Assembly: GCA_900544685.1 (NCBI GenBank)
Contig: UQWA01000003.1
Span: 80,290-144,289 of the forward strand
DNA from: an uncultured Lachnospiraceae bacterium
GTDB taxonomy: Bacteria; Bacillota; Clostridia; Lachnospirales; Lachnospiraceae
Direction of reading: 5' to 3'
Length of the DNA: 64,000 nucleotides
The notes beneath the pieces are model-generated. The model was given only the letters and a program-made list of their open reading frames with translations. It was not told where the DNA came from and searched no databases. The translations under genes were made by a program, and so were the position numbers. The first letter of the stretch is position 1, and each line of letters begins with the position of its first letter. Positions 62,109 through 64,000 of this stretch are shown here, piece by piece.

Positions 62109-64000
62109 ACCAGTCACTTCCACTCTGTATATCAATATCCATTTCCACCGGAAAATCTGTTACTCCCATCATTTCTTCGTGCAGAATCTCTCTTACCCGT
62201 GTTTCTTCTTCCACCGGTGCCTCCACCAGAAGTTCATCATGCACTTGAAGTACCAAACGTGCTTTCAGGTTCTCTGAATGAAGTCTCTGATCCACACGGA
62301 TCATGGCAAGCTTAATGATATCCGCCGCAGTTCCCTGAATCGGTGAGTTCATGGCAATTCGCTCACCAAAAGATCTCTGCATAAAGTTGCTGGAGGTCAG
62401 TTCCGGTACTGGGCGTCTTCTGTGGTAATAAGTAGCAATATATCCCTGTTCCTTTGCCGTAATCACTGCCTGATCCAGAAACTCCTTAATCTTCGGATAG
62501 CTGGCAAAATAATTGTTAATATATTCCGACGCTTCTTTTCTTGAAATCTTCAAATCCTGACTCAATCCAAAGGCGCTGATACCATATACAATACCAAAGT
62601 TTACTGCTTTTGCATTCCTTCTCTGCAGCGGTGTAACCTGATCCAAAGGTATATGAAATACTTGAGATGCTGTCAGGGTATGAATATCGATATTGTTCTG
62701 GAATGCGTGAATCAGTGCTTCATCGCCTGACAGCGCTGCCAGAACACGCAATTCAATTTGGGAATAATCCGCATCTACAAAAATGCATCTTTCTTTTGGA
62801 AGAAATACCTTCCGGAACAACCGTCCCATCTCTGTACGGATCGGTATATTCTGCAAATTCGGATCTGTGCTGCTGATTCTTCCGGTGGCTGTTACTGTCT
62901 GATGGAAAGTTCCGTGAATCCGTCCATCTTCGCTGATAAACGATGCCAGTCCGTCTGCATAAGTGGATTTCAGCTTGGCGACCTGACGGTAATCCAGAAC
63001 CTTCTGAACAATTGGATAATCTGGTGCCAGATTCTCCAATATATCGGCTGCAGTAGAATATCCGCTTTTGGTCTTTTTGCTTCCTGGTAGCTGCAGTTTC
63101 TCAAACAGGATGTTTCCCAGCTGTTTTGGTGAATTGATGTTAAAGTTCTCCCCCGCCTCTGCATAGATCTCCTGTTCCAGTTCCTGTATCTTCTCCCCCA
63201 GCTCCTGTGCATATTCCTTCAGGATACCGGCATCTGCCCGGATACCTTCTTTTTCCATGCCTGCCAATGTATAGACCAGAGGCATCTCTATCTCTTCAAA
63301 GAGCCTCTCCATCTCCTCTTCATGCAGTCTTTCCAGCATCATCGGCATACTGTGCAGTGCCACATAACTCTGATAACACGCCAGAAGACTGATCTGTTTA
63401 TCCTCTGCATCTAGTTCATTTATCTTGGTTTTGCCAAGTAATTCTGCTGCTCCCGGAACCAGTTCTTTCATATAATCTTTCGCCAGATCCTCATACGGAT
63501 ATTCGCCCTTTAACGGATTCAGAAGATATGCAGAAATCGCACCATCCAGGATCTTTTTCTTTGCTGACTCTGAAGGATGTAAAAATCTTAACTGTGTCTT
63601 CAATTGTAAGGTCACAGCCTGTGCTGCCGTCTCAATCAGTTCTTCCAGTGCGGATGTCAGATACTGTTCCGTCAGGAATCCCTGATTACAGAAAAAAAAT
63701 GTCTCTTTTTTTCCGCTGACTGCCAATCCGCGAAACTCATGTTTCTCGTCAGAGAGAAGATAAAATCCAATCTGTTGTTCTGCCTTCAGCTTCTCCAGCC
63801 ATTCCTGTGCCTGAGTCAGATCAGAAGTCATATGAAAAGATTCTGCCGTATGATTCTGTTCTTCCTGGCTTATTTCGAATCTGGAAAGCATATTTTTAAA
63901 TTCCAGTTTCTTACAGAGTTCAAAAGCTTCCTTTGTATAGAGATCTGTCATCCTCGCCTTATCCATATCCAGTTCAAAAGGGCTGTAAATGTTAATGGTA
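62095..64000 (-). CDS. polA: DNA polymerase I (partial, N-terminus off window)
   Basis: The last 635 or so residues are in view and the frame is open at the window edge. The polymerase domain has motif A DADYSQIELRVLAALSGD, motif B RRNAKAVNFGIVYG and motif C LVLQVHDELLVE. The region before it occupies the 3'-5' exonuclease position but lacks a DxE proofreading motif, as in other Firmicutes. The 5' nuclease domain lies beyond base 64000. Confidence 0.95.
   Translation of the reverse strand, partial: TINIYSPFELDMDKARMTDLYTKEAFELCKKLEFKNMLSRFEISQEEQNHTAESFHMTSDLTQAQEWLEKLKAEQQIGFYLLSDEKHEFRGLAVSGKKETFFFCNQGFLTEQYLTSALEELIETAAQAVTLQLKTQLRFLHPSESAKKKILDGAISAYLLNPLKGEYPYEDLAKDYMKELVPGAAELLGKTKINELDAEDKQISLLACYQSYVALHSMPMMLERLHEEEMERLFEEIEMPLVYTLAGMEKEGIRADAGILKEYAQELGEKIQELEQEIYAEAGENFNINSPKQLGNILFEKLQLPGSKKTKSGYSTAADILENLAPDYPIVQKVLDYRQVAKLKSTYADGLASFISEDGRIHGTFHQTVTATGRISSTDPNLQNIPIRTEMGRLFRKVFLPKERCIFVDADYSQIELRVLAALSGDEALIHAFQNNIDIHTLTASQVFHIPLDQVTPLQRRNAKAVNFGIVYGISAFGLSQDLKISRKEASEYINNYFASYPKIKEFLDQAVITAKEQGYIATYYHRRRPVPELTSSNFMQRSFGERIAMNSPIQGTAADIIKLAMIRVDQRLHSENLKARLVLQVHDELLVEAPVEEETRVREILHEEMMGVTDFPVEMDIDIQSGSDWYEAH

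Overview
The window is bacterial chromosome from an anaerobic, Gram-positive acetogen, most likely a Lachnospiraceae member such as Blautia. The evidence is a complete carbonyl branch of the Wood-Ljungdahl pathway, a methylene-tetrahydrofolate reductase of the MetF/MetV/RnfC2 type, pta-ackA, and a Clostridia-style gene order around ffh, ftsY, smc and rnc. Genus is inferred from gene content only. Almost everything is on the minus strand; the only clear plus-strand genes are prs (23641-24813) and tmcAL (57545-58813). No rRNA, tRNA or CRISPR array was seen.

Region 1 (1-11.6 kb) is the CODH/acetyl-CoA synthase operon, transcribed right to left from a good promoter at 11616-11644: a His-rich protein, cooT, a CooC ATPase, acsA, a second CooC/AcsF ATPase, acsB, acsD, acsC, acsE and a RACo-like corrinoid activator cut by the window edge. 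A second promoter and two long hairpins lie between acsB and acsD. Region 2 (11.8-15.5 kb) is the methyl-branch reductase operon: an RnfC2-like flavoprotein carrying its own MetV-like domain, then metV and metF. No formate dehydrogenase, formyl-THF synthetase or folD gene is in view.

Region 3 (15.5-23.5 kb) holds decayed gene remnants, a three-gene ABC importer (PF04392-type binding protein), and a DUF512-der-plsY-gpsA operon divergent from prs. Region 4 (24.8-41 kb) is housekeeping: ylxM-ffh-rpsP-khpA-rimM-trmD-(Glu-rich protein)-rplS-lepB-rbgA-rnhB-yraN-pgeF, preceded by plsX-acpP and rnc-smc-ftsY-ilvA.

Region 5 (41-52.9 kb) is the most unusual part. It holds an overlapping four-gene operon (ECF sigma factor, two-helix membrane protein, seven-helix membrane protein, PrsW-type intramembrane protease). 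Next to it lie a 2,850-residue secreted InlB-repeat protein with no visible wall anchor and a small secreted subtilisin-like protease that overlaps its stop codon. This looks like a cell-surface sensing and proteolysis locus and is the best candidate here for an undescribed system.

Region 6 (52.9-64 kb) has yceD-rpmF, pta-ackA (acetate and ATP formation from the acetyl-CoA made by region 1), class II fructose-bisphosphate aldolase, tmcAL, an ACT/DUF711 pair, an MBL-fold hydrolase, coaE and the 3' part of polA. Two intergenic regions (39481-39652 and 58833-59012) are dense with nested inverted repeats that ordinary terminators do not explain.
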